From: an uncultured Ignavibacterium sp.
GTDB lineage: Bacteria > Bacteroidota > Ignavibacteria > Ignavibacteriales > Ignavibacteriaceae
Assembly (NCBI GenBank): GCA_937934185.1
Contig: CALHAB010000055.1
Span: forward strand, 1-45,287
DNA length: 45,287 bases
Direction of reading: 5' to 3'
Part shown: in pieces, positions 35,831 through 44,809 of the stretch
Position numbering within the stretch: the stretch's first letter is position 1
Layout: every line of letters starts with the position of its first letter
Notes under the pieces: model-generated
The model's database searches: none
What the model was told of the DNA's origin: nothing
What the model saw: only the letters and a program-made list of their open reading frames with translations
Position numbers and translations under genes: made by a program

Positions 35831-37054
35831 TTACCTGTTCTCAATTGTTTCGGTGCCATTAAGTTGATAGAATTTTATTTTATTATTTGCTTCTACTCTT
35901 TCTTTGAGTAATAAATTATCTGAAGTAGGATTGTTATGTCTTTCCTGTAAAGTAGGAAGCAGCTCAGCTTTTAGCAATATTACTAATTCTTTTTTTGTAA
36001 CCGTAGTCTGATCAGAACCAAATAAATACCTGAGACCGAAGAACCAGCCGGGTAAATCTTTTAAGAAAGGAATTCCATTTCTTGTCTGAGTTTCTTCATT
36101 TACAAACAATCCGCCAAGGACTGTTTCTTCTCCATTAAGCATAAGTATCTGAGTTGAAGCATTGGTTTTTCTGATTTCAGTAGTTTGTTCATTAAATGAG
36201 AATGAGCTTCTCTCAACAAGAATTTTGAGAAGTATATAGTCGATTCCTTTCTCATTATAAATATATGGTGTAACTTCGATGATTGTTCCGGTCGGGAAGA
36301 ACTTTTCAACAGTGTTACCAGCGAAGTCTCTCGTTCTTACTGAGAAATCAGAACCGACCTGAATTCGTCCCTGATTTTTATCTCTGACAACTACTGATGG
36401 ATTGGCAATAATCTCACCGAGATTTTCTTCCTCAAACCATCTGAAAAGAGCGGTTGCTTCTCCAAAGAAACTTCCAACTTTTCCAGCAGCTTCACTTGTA
36501 ATATTCAATTCTGGTGGTCTTGCCTGTTGCTGCTGTTGTGAAGTTGTTTGTGTGAATAACTCAGCACCAACATTCCAATCACTTTTTGATAATAAAATCT
36601 TCCAGTCAATTCCTCTTTTCTTTGATTCAGAAACATTCATTTCAAAAAAGACAGCAGAAATTTTTACTTCTCTGGTATCAAAGGATGCATACTCAGGTAA
36701 AGATTTTAACTTATCCTCGCCCGGTCGTTTTACGATAATTACATCTTCAGTTTCCTCAAAGATGTAACCATTATACTGAACTATTACCAGCAAAGCTTTG
36801 TCGTAAGGCATTCCTTCGATTTCAATTCCTATAGGATCTTTCGAATCAATAGTTGAAACGATTCTTTTTCCAGTTGTCATTTCACTTACTTTACTTAACA
36901 AAGCAATAGCTTCATTGAAAGGAAGTGATTGAGAAAGAGTAACAAGCTCATCGGGATTTCGGAAAGTCTTGAATTGCTTTTCAAGACGTTGCTGCGGGAG
37001 AACATCCCCAATTAAGATAAACACAAGTATTAAGATTGAAGTTATTGTTTTCAT
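35831..37054 (-). CDS. pilQ: Compact PilQ-like secretin
   Basis: A 407-residue outer-membrane secretin for the type IV pilus. A signal peptide (1-20, ending VLPQ) leads into one STN/N0-like domain (about 43-110: LPFNEAIALLSKVSEMTTGK, then EIEGMPYDKALLVIVQ). The secretin domain (about 125-366) has ISAVFFEMN, EIIANPSVVVRDK, PTGTIIEVTPYI, LNGEETVLGGLF and GIPFLKDLPGWFFGLRYLFG. It is much shorter than the usual PilQ of about 700 residues: AMIN domains and extra N domains are missing. About 40 charged residues trail the secretin domain. It starts 10 bases after the PilO-PilP fusion. Confidence 0.9.
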   Translation of the reverse strand: MKTITSILILVFILIGDVLPQQRLEKQFKTFRNPDELVTLSQSLPFNEAIALLSKVSEMTTGKRIVSTIDSKDPIGIEIEGMPYDKALLVIVQYNGYIFEETEDVIIVKRPGEDKLKSLPEYASFDTREVKISAVFFEMNVSESKKRGIDWKILLSKSDWNVGAELFTQTTSQQQQQARPPELNITSEAAGKVGSFFGEATALFRWFEEENLGEIIANPSVVVRDKNQGRIQVGSDFSVRTRDFAGNTVEKFFPTGTIIEVTPYIYNEKGIDYILLKILVERSSFSFNEQTTEIRKTNASTQILMLNGEETVLGGLFVNEETQTRNGIPFLKDLPGWFFGLRYLFGSDQTTVTKKELVILLKAELLPTLQERHNNPTSDNLLLKERVEANNKIKFYQLNGTETIENR

Positions 37055-37064
37055 TTTACTTCTC

Positions 37065-37955
37065 TTATTTTTTCTTATTAAACTCTGTTCGATCTAATTC
37101 AAGATCTACTTTTTCTATTATACCACCTTTATTAAGAACGAAGCTGACCTTACTGTTCTGATAATCAATTTTAGTAAGATAACCGAGATAAACCTGCTCA
37201 CCTTCCCAAACAAGATAAGTATTACCTTTGGTGTCAGCTATGAAAGCACCTTCGGGAATCAATGCCAGCAACCTTGCGCCTTGCACATCAAGTAATCCAT
37301 CAACATTTGGCGGAATCTCGTTTCTGATCAACGGGAAGAATGCATCATAAATTTGACCAGTTCCAAGATTGTTTTCAACAGGCACAGCTGGTGCAAATCT
37401 GCTGTCGGTGGAAAAATATGCCACCACATCCATTGTAAAATTTACAAGGAACAATGGATTCTGATTCTTATCTGTTTTCACCAGGTTCCCGAAACTTATA
37501 GTTTTGATCTTCTTCAACTCTTTACTTTGTTCAATTGCATAAATTAATCTGTAAACTTCGTTGAAGTAACCAAAACCCGAAAGTTTATAGGAATGAGTTA
37601 AAAACTCTTTATCCTGTTTTTGGTCTAGATATTCAACATTCACCTGAGTCTGGTCAGAGAAACCAGATATGATACCATTGATAAAGTTAAAGAACTTTAT
37701 CGATGAGAGATTTTGCGGAATGTTGAATTTCCGGTTTGCTAGTATTGAATCCAGTTCAGCTGATCTTTTTGCTAATTCCATATAGCGGTTGTTAAGCTCA
37801 ACAGGATCAATAACTTTTGCATTGAGCTCTTTAAGTTTTTCTCTTTTTTCATCCAGCTTTTTACCCTGGATAAAGATAAGATAAATTAATCCCGCTGCAA
37901 CAATTACAACAAGAAGACCAAGAAGAACCAGTGTGCTTCGTAGTTTTTTATTCAT
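37065..37955 (-). CDS. pilO: PilO-PilP fusion of the pilus alignment complex
   Basis: The Met at 37955 is chosen as the start: it gives a normal inner-membrane anchor (helix about 7-29) and overlaps the pilM-pilN stop by eight bases. A further upstream reading would add 40 residues from another frame. Residues of about 30-185 are PilO-like: a coiled coil, then KLSGFGYFNEVYRLIYAIEQ and VNFTMDVVAYF. A linker (YDAFFPLIRNEIPPN) resembles the start of PilP, and about residues 218-290 match the PilP beta domain: LLALIPEGAFIADTKGNTYL, then EGEQVYLGYLTKID and LNKGGIIEKVDLEL. PilP is normally a separate lipoprotein that contacts the secretin, here encoded next. Confidence 0.85.
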   Translation of the reverse strand: MNKKLRSTLVLLGLLVVIVAAGLIYLIFIQGKKLDEKREKLKELNAKVIDPVELNNRYMELAKRSAELDSILANRKFNIPQNLSSIKFFNFINGIISGFSDQTQVNVEYLDQKQDKEFLTHSYKLSGFGYFNEVYRLIYAIEQSKELKKIKTISFGNLVKTDKNQNPLFLVNFTMDVVAYFSTDSRFAPAVPVENNLGTGQIYDAFFPLIRNEIPPNVDGLLDVQGARLLALIPEGAFIADTKGNTYLVWEGEQVYLGYLTKIDYQNSKVSFVLNKGGIIEKVDLELDRTEFNKKK

Positions 37956-39504
37956 GTTTCTTTGGGTATGAAGATATATCAAAAATAATATTGAATTTAT
38001 AAGCATTTTGCTCTCTAAGAGGTTCATACAAAACACTCTTGAGAGTTGCTGATTGCAAATTAGTTGCAAACTCACTCAACGATGGTCTGTCAAGTCCATA
38101 ACCTTCCAGAAGAACAGTTGGACCATCATCTTTAGAAATTCTTGAAAGCCAAAGGTTTTGTTTTCTTCCCGCAAAAGTTGAAACATCACCTATTACTTCG
38201 TGCCATACACCAGCACCTGCGGATGCTGAATCAAGAATAGCAACGGTCTGATCAAAGCTGTTTATTTTTCCTTCCAGTTCAGCTATCTTCGACAAGACTT
38301 CTTCATTCTGTCTTAACAATATTGTCTTCTGGGCAATTTCCTGATCCATTTGAGCAGCATCTTTGTTATTCTGCAACACCTTCAAAGTAATTAAAAACGG
38401 AGCTAAGAATAACAATGGCAAAACTGCGAAGCTGTGCCATGAAAACTGAAAGAATTTCTGTTCTTCAGATATATACTTGGGAAGAAGATTGATTCCTTTA
38501 TGTTCCTTGGCAAGTTCATCAAAATATTCAGTTGCAATTGCCATCGGAACACTGAAAGAGGAAATCTTGCTCTTAACTTCATCATTTAATGATGAAAGAT
38601 CGAAATCGTCAAATTCAAGACGACTTACATTTGCTTCAGGAAAAGTTCCGTAGAAAGAAAGTATTAGATTTTCAGAATCATCTTCGCCGCAAACAATGAT
38701 ATTATCAAGCGATGATACTCCACCGGTTTCCATTTCAAGAAGTATCTTTGAGAAGTAAACATCATAAGTATGAAGATTGAGTGTACCGATATCAAGCGTA
38801 GTTCCGATATGTTTTAATTTTCTTCCGTGGAGGAAAATTAATTTACTGTATTCTTTTCCAATATAAACGATCAGACTCTGGTCATCAGGAAAAAACTTTT
38901 TTCTTTTAGCCACATAATACGCAAGTGCAACATCAGCACTTTTTATAGTAGGAACCTTGAAGAACTTTTTACCAAAATGATTAGCTATTCCATTAACCAG
39001 ATTAACACAAGCAACCTGTCCATCAACGAAAGCTGCAAGCAAACCACCATCTGAGAGTTCTGTGTAATCAATACTACCTTTTTCTACATTAATATTTTTT
39101 GAATCTCTGATTTCATTAATCAAAGACTCAATAATTTTCTGAGGTTTAAGGTCTTTCCTTCCCTCATAATAATGATAGAAAATGGCAGGCTCAGTAAGTG
39201 CCGGGATGAATTCAACTTTTGCCGGATTGATATTCTTAAATGCCTGAGCCATTGCTAAGATGCTTGGTGAGTCAGCTTCTCCAAGCAAACCAGCAGCTGC
39301 GTCAGGATTTGTATCAATCCCTTCAAGTTGAAGTCCTTCTGTATCGAGACTAAATGGAGTAGTTGATTCAGCTCCAACCTTCGGAGCAACTACATCAACA
39401 GCAGCAGTACTTAATACTTTTAATTTAGTACTGCCTTTCTCTTTAGTCACGATTGCAAGTTTTGTATCGTTGCCTTCGCAATATATGCAGGCGATTGTCT
39501 TCAT
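37948..39504 (-). CDS. pilM: PilM-PilN fusion of the pilus alignment complex
   Basis: A 518-residue protein combining two normally separate components. About residues 1-330 look like the actin-fold PilM (SLIVYIGKEYSKLIFLHGRK, and MAIATEYFDELAKE before the junction). At 337-342 comes GINLLP, the signature that opens PilN and normally docks into PilM. A transmembrane helix follows (about 357-376), then a coiled coil (380-420) and the PilN ferredoxin-like domain (about 430-515, with VWHEVIGDVS and LWLSRISKDDGPTVLLEGYG). The fusion turns a known binding interface into a covalent link. The gene begins three bases after pilT. The ATP-binding residues of PilM are not clearly recognised. Confidence 0.87.
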   Translation of the reverse strand: MKTIACIYCEGNDTKLAIVTKEKGSTKLKVLSTAAVDVVAPKVGAESTTPFSLDTEGLQLEGIDTNPDAAAGLLGEADSPSILAMAQAFKNINPAKVEFIPALTEPAIFYHYYEGRKDLKPQKIIESLINEIRDSKNINVEKGSIDYTELSDGGLLAAFVDGQVACVNLVNGIANHFGKKFFKVPTIKSADVALAYYVAKRKKFFPDDQSLIVYIGKEYSKLIFLHGRKLKHIGTTLDIGTLNLHTYDVYFSKILLEMETGGVSSLDNIIVCGEDDSENLILSFYGTFPEANVSRLEFDDFDLSSLNDEVKSKISSFSVPMAIATEYFDELAKEHKGINLLPKYISEEQKFFQFSWHSFAVLPLLFLAPFLITLKVLQNNKDAAQMDQEIAQKTILLRQNEEVLSKIAELEGKINSFDQTVAILDSASAGAGVWHEVIGDVSTFAGRKQNLWLSRISKDDGPTVLLEGYGLDRPSLSEFATNLQSATLKSVLYEPLREQNAYKFNIIFDISSYPKKHE

Positions 39505-39507
39505 TTT

Positions 39508-40734
39508 TTATGCTGCTAATATTTGATGAATTCGTGTTTTATTGTTTGCGTAAGTAATTGCTGTTTCTAATGAAATTTTCTTCTCCAAATATAATCTCTT
39601 TAAATCTTGTTCCATAGTGATCATACCTTGTGCTCCGCCCTGATTCATCATCATATAAATTTCACTGGTGTTGTTATTCTTGATCGCTGCTTTAACACTT
39701 GGTGTTACAATCAGAACTTCTTTTGCCAGAACCCGCTTACCATCCAGACTTGGAACAAGCTTCTGAGAAACAATTGAAATAAGAACATCTGCTAATCTGT
39801 TTCTTACACGCTCCTGCTCGGTCGGATGAACTTCAGCAATAATTCTGTCAATAGATTCAACTGCTGAAGAAGTATGTAATGTTGAAAATACTTTATGACC
39901 AGTGTCTGTAACTTCAAGAGCAGCCATTATAGTATCAGGGTCTCTCATTTCACCCACGATAATAATGTCGGGGTCTTGTCTTAATGCCTGAACAATTCCA
40001 TCTTTGAATGTCGCTACATCTCTTCCAACTTCGCGGTGTTTTATCAAAGAAACATTTGAAGTGTGAACATATTCTATAGGAGCAGCAATTATAATTATAT
40101 GGCAGGGATCAAATTTATTATGATGATCAACTATTGAGTCAAGAGTAGTTGATTTACCTGAACCGGTTATACCAGTAATCAGAGATAAACCAAATTTAAT
40201 GTATCCGTGACTCATTGTCCTGACAACATTTGGATGGAATTCAAGACTTGCCAGAGGTCTGATACTTTGATTAATTGCTCTCATATTAAGAGTGAGAGTA
40301 TCAAGGTCAAAGTATGCATCGGCTCTGAATCTTACATTAACATTTCTTCTTTCGTAAAGGAAAGTATAACTGAAATCCAGATTTTTATTTTCCCAAAGGT
40401 GTTTTCTCTGATTGGTATTAAGCAGGTTTATTATAATTGTTGCAGCTTCATCATCTGAAAATTGCGGCAGGTCTTTAGCTCTTTCTTTATTACCATAAAC
40501 TCTCATCCATATGTAACCACAGTTTCCATGACCACCAACTTCAATATCTGAAGCATCACGTTCGATCATGCTTGTTAAAAACTTATTGAAGAGTTTACGG
40601 AGGAGAATTTTATCCTGATCTTTTATATTATCTATGTTTTCAATAATATAATGCACGCGATCGGGACCAAACAAGCCTTCGGGAATAGTTCTGCAAAAAA
40701 CTTCAAGTACTTTTTTTTCTTCTTGAACGTTCAC
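39508..40734 (-). CDS. pilT: PilT-like pilus ATPase with altered Asp box
   Basis: A 408-residue member of the pilus retraction ATPases. The N-terminal domain (about 40-160) includes ASDIEVGG and NVRFRADAYF; the ATPase core has Walker A GITGSGKST (188-196), Walker B IIIVGEMRD with Glu262, and TGHKVFSTLHT with the His box. The Asp box reads IIIIAAPIEYVH (213-224), with Ala217-Ala218 where the family has Glu-Asp (EDPIEY). The codons are GCT GCT at 40086-40081. The start codon is GTG, preceded by agggag. An AT-rich spacer of 144 bases separates it from pilB and may hold its promoter. Retraction activity is not assured. Confidence 0.9.
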   Translation of the reverse strand: MNVQEEKKVLEVFCRTIPEGLFGPDRVHYIIENIDNIKDQDKILLRKLFNKFLTSMIERDASDIEVGGHGNCGYIWMRVYGNKERAKDLPQFSDDEAATIIINLLNTNQRKHLWENKNLDFSYTFLYERRNVNVRFRADAYFDLDTLTLNMRAINQSIRPLASLEFHPNVVRTMSHGYIKFGLSLITGITGSGKSTTLDSIVDHHNKFDPCHIIIIAAPIEYVHTSNVSLIKHREVGRDVATFKDGIVQALRQDPDIIIVGEMRDPDTIMAALEVTDTGHKVFSTLHTSSAVESIDRIIAEVHPTEQERVRNRLADVLISIVSQKLVPSLDGKRVLAKEVLIVTPSVKAAIKNNNTSEIYMMMNQGGAQGMITMEQDLKRLYLEKKISLETAITYANNKTRIHQILAA

Positions 40735-40878
40735 AATACTCCCTAAAATTTATTTTACATATATAATATTATATATAAAACTATACCAGACTCAGGAAAA
40801 AGTTTTAATGACTTTTAGATTTTTTTTAACCCGAATGTCCTTAAAAGTAAGGTAAATTTTACAAGTTGCAATAAATTT

Positions 40879-42672
40879 TTACTGTTCTGTAGTGTTAGCA
40901 AGCACTTCCTCGATAGATGTTAAACCCATCTTAACTTTTTCAAAGCCGGCTTCCCTCAATGTGAGTGTACCATCTTTTCTTGCCTGTTCACGAATTTTTT
41001 CTTCATCAACTTCTTCACCTGCTTTAACAATAATATGTCTGATTTCTTTTGTGAAATATAATGCTTCGTGAATAGCAATTCTACCTTTGTAACCTGTATG
41101 GTTACACTGATCGCATCCAACTGCCTGATAGATTGTATAATTTCTCCACTCTGCAATGTTTAATCCTGCAGCATTCATTACATCTTCATCAAAGTTCACA
41201 ACTTTCTTCTTGCAATTATTGCACAACCGTCTGATAAGTCTTTGAGCGACTATAAGATTTATCGCATAAGCAATTAAGAATGGTTCAATACCCATTTTAT
41301 ATAATCTTGATACAGCACTTGGGGCATCGTTCGTGTGAAGTGTGGAAAATGTTAAGTGACCTGTATTAGCAAGTTTTATTGCAGTCTCAGCTGTTTCTCT
41401 GTCTCTCATCTCACCAACCAGTACAATATCAGGGTCATGTCGAAGTATAGATCTGATTGCCTGTTCAAAGTTCATCTTAAATCCAATCTTCAGCTGACGG
41501 GCACCTTCGATAACATACTCAACAGGATCTTCAACTGTCAGAACATTTACCTCCGGAGTTATAACCTGATATAATGCCGCAACAAGAGTAGTGCTTTTAC
41601 CACTACCCGTCGGACCAGTTAGAATAACCATTCCCTGCGGTTCATTAATAGCTTTCTCAAATGCTTTTCTTGCATAGCCGGCAAGTCCCAATTTATCAAG
41701 GTCTTTGATAACTTTTCTGTCATCAAGAATTCTTATTACTACACTTTCAAATTTATTTTTCAGCTCAGTGCCCACCATTGGAAGAATTGATACACGGAAT
41801 CTTATAATATGGTTATCAATTTCTCTCTGGATAAAACCGTCCTGAGCCATTTCTCTTTCAAACCTGTCCATTCCTTTCGAGCGGTCTTTTACAACTGCAA
41901 CGACTGCTTCGGGCAAAGTATTTTCCTGAGTATGCCACAATTGTAAGTTACCATCAATTCTGAACATAATATCTGTTTTATTTCCTGAGCGGGGAATGAA
42001 ATGAATATCGCTGGCGCCTTTTCTTACACCTTCAATCAAGGCTCCTTCAACAAGATTAATAAGAGCACTTCTATTAATTTCAGCTTCAAGTTCCTGCTCA
42101 TCAATACCGCCCTCGTCAACAGATGCTTCAATAAATTCCTGCTGTTCTCTTTCCAGCTCTTTCAGAAATTCATTTTCAGGGGGAAGAATAATGTTGATAA
42201 GTTTTTCGTAATCTTTTTTCTTGATAAAAATTACTTCATGCTTCTTTGCATTAAGTCCGAAAGCAATCTTTGCAATTTCTCTGTCGGTTGGATCTGTTGC
42301 TGCGAGAATAAGCTTGTCGCGATTGCGGTCATCAAACATGAAGGGTATGACGCCGTGTTCGAGCATCGTCTTCTTTAAGTTTTCACCACCGCTTTCAATA
42401 AGATTACGGATAAGCTGTAAACGGCTTTCCGGAATTTCTTCGGGCTTTGTATCTAATTCACGGAATGCATAAAGAATTGCAACTTCGCGGAAAATAACAT
42501 CGTGATCGTAGCCAAAATCCTGCACAAGTATCTGTGCAAGATTTCTTTTGACTTTGCTTTTATCATTGTTCTTGGCATTAAGTGCCCTCTCAAGTGTTTG
42601 AGCATCGATTATCCCCTTTTTATAAAGGAGATAACCGATTTTGTCGCTCATCTCGAGATTTGTATCAATCAT
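40879..42672 (-). CDS. pilB: PilB/GspE-type pilus extension ATPase
   Basis: A 597-residue hexameric ATPase that powers pilus assembly. About residues 1-160 are the N-terminal domain (GYLLYKKGIIDAQTLERAL). ASDIHFIPRSG follows near 220, then RFRVSILPMVG near 291. The core carries Walker A GPTGSGKST (353-361), a normal Asp box TVEDPVEY (379-386), Walker B IVLVGEMRD and the His box TGHLTFSTLHTNDA. The zinc tetracysteine is present (Cys484, Cys487, Cys520, Cys523). The start overlaps the pilC stop by four bases (ATGA), so translation is coupled. The intact Asp box contrasts with that of the PilT-like protein downstream. Confidence 0.95.
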   Translation of the reverse strand: MIDTNLEMSDKIGYLLYKKGIIDAQTLERALNAKNNDKSKVKRNLAQILVQDFGYDHDVIFREVAILYAFRELDTKPEEIPESRLQLIRNLIESGGENLKKTMLEHGVIPFMFDDRNRDKLILAATDPTDREIAKIAFGLNAKKHEVIFIKKKDYEKLINIILPPENEFLKELEREQQEFIEASVDEGGIDEQELEAEINRSALINLVEGALIEGVRKGASDIHFIPRSGNKTDIMFRIDGNLQLWHTQENTLPEAVVAVVKDRSKGMDRFEREMAQDGFIQREIDNHIIRFRVSILPMVGTELKNKFESVVIRILDDRKVIKDLDKLGLAGYARKAFEKAINEPQGMVILTGPTGSGKSTTLVAALYQVITPEVNVLTVEDPVEYVIEGARQLKIGFKMNFEQAIRSILRHDPDIVLVGEMRDRETAETAIKLANTGHLTFSTLHTNDAPSAVSRLYKMGIEPFLIAYAINLIVAQRLIRRLCNNCKKKVVNFDEDVMNAAGLNIAEWRNYTIYQAVGCDQCNHTGYKGRIAIHEALYFTKEIRHIIVKAGEEVDEEKIREQARKDGTLTLREAGFEKVKMGLTSIEEVLANTTEQ

Positions 42673-44045
42673 GTGATTCTGAATTCCGTATTATTTGTTA
42701 CTGATGCTGTTCCGGGTGTCTTTGGTCTTACCGTAGCAGTTTCTGCAGACACTAATGTTAATGCAATCATCACTACCATTATTATCATAGCAATAGCCAC
42801 CTGAATAAGTTCAATTAAGTTTTTGAGTTTATAAACTGTTTCAGCTTCGTAATAATTTGCTAATTGTAATGCTGTATTTTTTATTGTTCCCGTTTCCTCA
42901 CCTGAATGGAATCTTGACAAAGCTGTTTCAGTAAACACACCCGCAGCTTCAAATGCTTCTGTAACACCAATACCTTTTTTAATCATAAGAGGAATTGCTA
43001 CATTTTTTATTCTGTCTTCAAAATATCTGTTGCCTGCTGCTTCTGCTGCTATTCTTATCGGCTCAATACTTTCTGCTGATCCGCTATATAGTGCATAAAA
43101 CACGCGACAGAAAACTTCAATTAATGTTTTATGAATCAAAGGACCAATTACAGGCAATGTTAAAATCCATTTGTCAATCAGATACGCTCCTTTATCTGTA
43201 CGCGAAAAGTAAAACAGCCCAACTGGTGGAATTATAAAAAATGCCGCCACAAGATAAGGATTCTCAACTAAAAAATCACTTATCTTTAATGTAAAAGCAG
43301 TCATAGGAGGTAACTCAACTCCAAAGCGAACAAACAACTTTGCAGTTTCGGGAAAAATATATCCGACATAAAATATTACTGCAAGGAATAAAACAAACAC
43401 AGTAACCATCGGAGTGATAAGCGCGCTTCTTAAATTTTTTCTGAACTCTTGTCTTCGCTCAAGAAACTTTGCGGTAGCTTTATATATCTCGGTCATATTA
43501 CCGGACTTTGAAGCAAGACCAAGCATATAAGCAGTAAACTTTCCAAACACATCCTGATACTTTAAAAATGTAACCTGGCTGTCTGCACCTTTTTTAAGTT
43601 CGTTGTTGATTTCTTTCAGAGTGTTTTTGAGAGTTGCGTTTTGAGTGTCATTGATGAGTAAGTTCAGAATCTCACCATAGGAAAGTTTCTGCTCAAGTAA
43701 TTCTGCACTTATCTTTACAAATGTAACTATCTCCTGAACAGGCGGCTTTGCCTGGAAATCAATTAACTTCTGATTTACAGATATTACTTTATAACCAAGT
43801 CTGGTCAAAGCGTCTTCAACTTCTTTTTTGTTGAATGCTTTCTGTTCGCCTTTGATTGGTTTGTCATTCCCTTTTTGTGCTTTATAAAGGAATGTTCTTT
43901 TCTTTTCAATAGAAAGAACTTTTAATTGATTCTTCTCAGCAAGTGCTGAGAGTTTTTTCTTTCCTTCACTAAGTGCATTTGCTGAAAGAGTTCCGGTAAT
44001 TGTCTGACCGTTAACTTTCTGGGCAGTGAATTTAAATTCGATCAT
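42669..44045 (-). CDS. pilC: PilC/GspF-type inner-membrane platform protein
   Basis: A 458-residue integral membrane protein that forms the platform under the pilus and contacts the assembly ATPase. Two T2SSF domains are visible, about 105-228 and 308-432, with membrane helices near 208-230, 258-282 and 410-433. The first domain has LEQKLSYGEILNLL and MLGLASKSGNMTEIYKATAKFL; the second has VFTETALSRFHSGEETGTIK. About 100 N-terminal residues precede the first domain and are longer than usual, apparently with two copies of a small alpha/beta unit. It is coupled to pilB. A candidate -35/-10 pair with poor spacing (TTGAAA, 19 bases, TATAAT) lies about 200 bases upstream. Confidence 0.93.
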   Translation of the reverse strand: MIEFKFTAQKVNGQTITGTLSANALSEGKKKLSALAEKNQLKVLSIEKKRTFLYKAQKGNDKPIKGEQKAFNKKEVEDALTRLGYKVISVNQKLIDFQAKPPVQEIVTFVKISAELLEQKLSYGEILNLLINDTQNATLKNTLKEINNELKKGADSQVTFLKYQDVFGKFTAYMLGLASKSGNMTEIYKATAKFLERRQEFRKNLRSALITPMVTVFVLFLAVIFYVGYIFPETAKLFVRFGVELPPMTAFTLKISDFLVENPYLVAAFFIIPPVGLFYFSRTDKGAYLIDKWILTLPVIGPLIHKTLIEVFCRVFYALYSGSAESIEPIRIAAEAAGNRYFEDRIKNVAIPLMIKKGIGVTEAFEAAGVFTETALSRFHSGEETGTIKNTALQLANYYEAETVYKLKNLIELIQVAIAMIIMVVMIALTLVSAETATVRPKTPGTASVTNNTEFRIT

Positions 44046-44364
44046 AGTTCACTCGTGTTTGTTTTTATTGGTTCACTAATGTCAAATATAGTTCCATATT
44101 TTTTCTTCGTTTTTTGTTTAATTATCGCTTTCTATCGGAGATTTTTAACCAGTGGTATGAAAAAAAGAAATGAAGTGTAAAAAATTCTTGCAATTTATTT
44201 AACACATAATTTTCTTTTGATTTGGTATTTTAATAATAAATCCCAACTTTTATGAACAAGCGCTATTATATTTAAGAAGCCAGATAATTTTTCAAACACT
44301 TTTTATTCAAGCACATAAAAAAAGGCTGTCTATTTAGACAGCCTCAAATGTCCTTGGGAATTTA
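44046..44364. other. Spacer between pilC and the pilin genes
   Basis: About 270 AT-rich bases lie between the pilin terminator (44317-44343) and the pilC start. No gene is seen. On the minus strand TATAAT occurs near 44269, and TTGACA occurs close to pilC without a matching -10. This is where a separate promoter for pilC-pilB should be. Confidence 0.5.
44317..44343 (-). terminator. Intrinsic terminator of the pilin genes
   Basis: On the minus strand, GGCTGTCT pairs perfectly with AGACAGCC over a 4-base loop and is followed by seven T residues. It lies about 20 bases after the second pilin stop. It separates the abundant structural subunits from the machinery genes downstream. Confidence 0.88.
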
Positions 44365-44754
44365 TTAGTTCTGTACAACTACGCTATTAATTTCAGTGGG
44401 CGTTACAGTTGTAGTCACAGTCCAATCATATTCAGATTCTTTTGGAGTTCCGGTAATCTGAATGCTTGTAGAACTACCTGACCCAATTGACCAAGTACCG
44501 GTTGGGGTATCTAATAAATTCGCTGGAACTCTACCAGGGTCCTCAAATCCAGCGAAACTATTTCCACCGCCACCCATAGCTACTGGTTTTTTGTAGTACT
44601 GCTGTGCTAAAGCACCGAGGTTTGTTCCCTCTGAAATCATTGTGTCCTTAGCTGATTCCTCAGCATTTGCGTTAAATAAGTTGATACCAACTACTACTGC
44701 AATACCAACTATAATGACGCCAAGAACGATTAAGAGAAGTTGTTGTTGACCCAT
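44365..44754 (-). CDS. Pilin-like protein 2, atypical N-terminus
   Basis: A 129-residue protein with one N-terminal hydrophobic helix and a globular Thr/Gly/Ser-rich remainder. It begins MGQQQLLLIVLGVIIVGIA, identical over 19 residues to the neighbour at 44810-45190. Gly2 could be the -1 residue of a prepilin site, but there is no basic leader and no Glu at mature position 5, so it is not a standard type IV pilin. After the helix comes AQQYYKKPVAMGGGGNSFAG, then FEDPGRVP, matching the neighbour's ALQYYKK...GGGEYSFSGW...PARL. An aaaggag ribosome binding site precedes the ATG. The place directly before pilC and pilB makes a pilus subunit the best guess. Confidence 0.8.
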   Translation of the reverse strand: MGQQQLLLIVLGVIIVGIAVVVGINLFNANAEESAKDTMISEGTNLGALAQQYYKKPVAMGGGGNSFAGFEDPGRVPANLLDTPTGTWSIGSGSSTSIQITGTPKESEYDWTVTTTVTPTEINSVVVQN

Positions 44755-44809
44755 TTTAGATCTCCTTTATTTTGTTGAACATATTGAATGAATTTAATTA
44801 AGAGAAACT

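Noticed and set aside
37956-38075. Longer reading of the PilO-PilP gene by 40 codons
   Set aside because: It would place an unrelated stretch before the membrane anchor; the ATG overlapping the pilM-pilN stop gives a typical PilO start.
42001-42472. Plus-strand reading frames over pilB
   Set aside because: They lie wholly within the well-supported pilB gene and show no family motifs.
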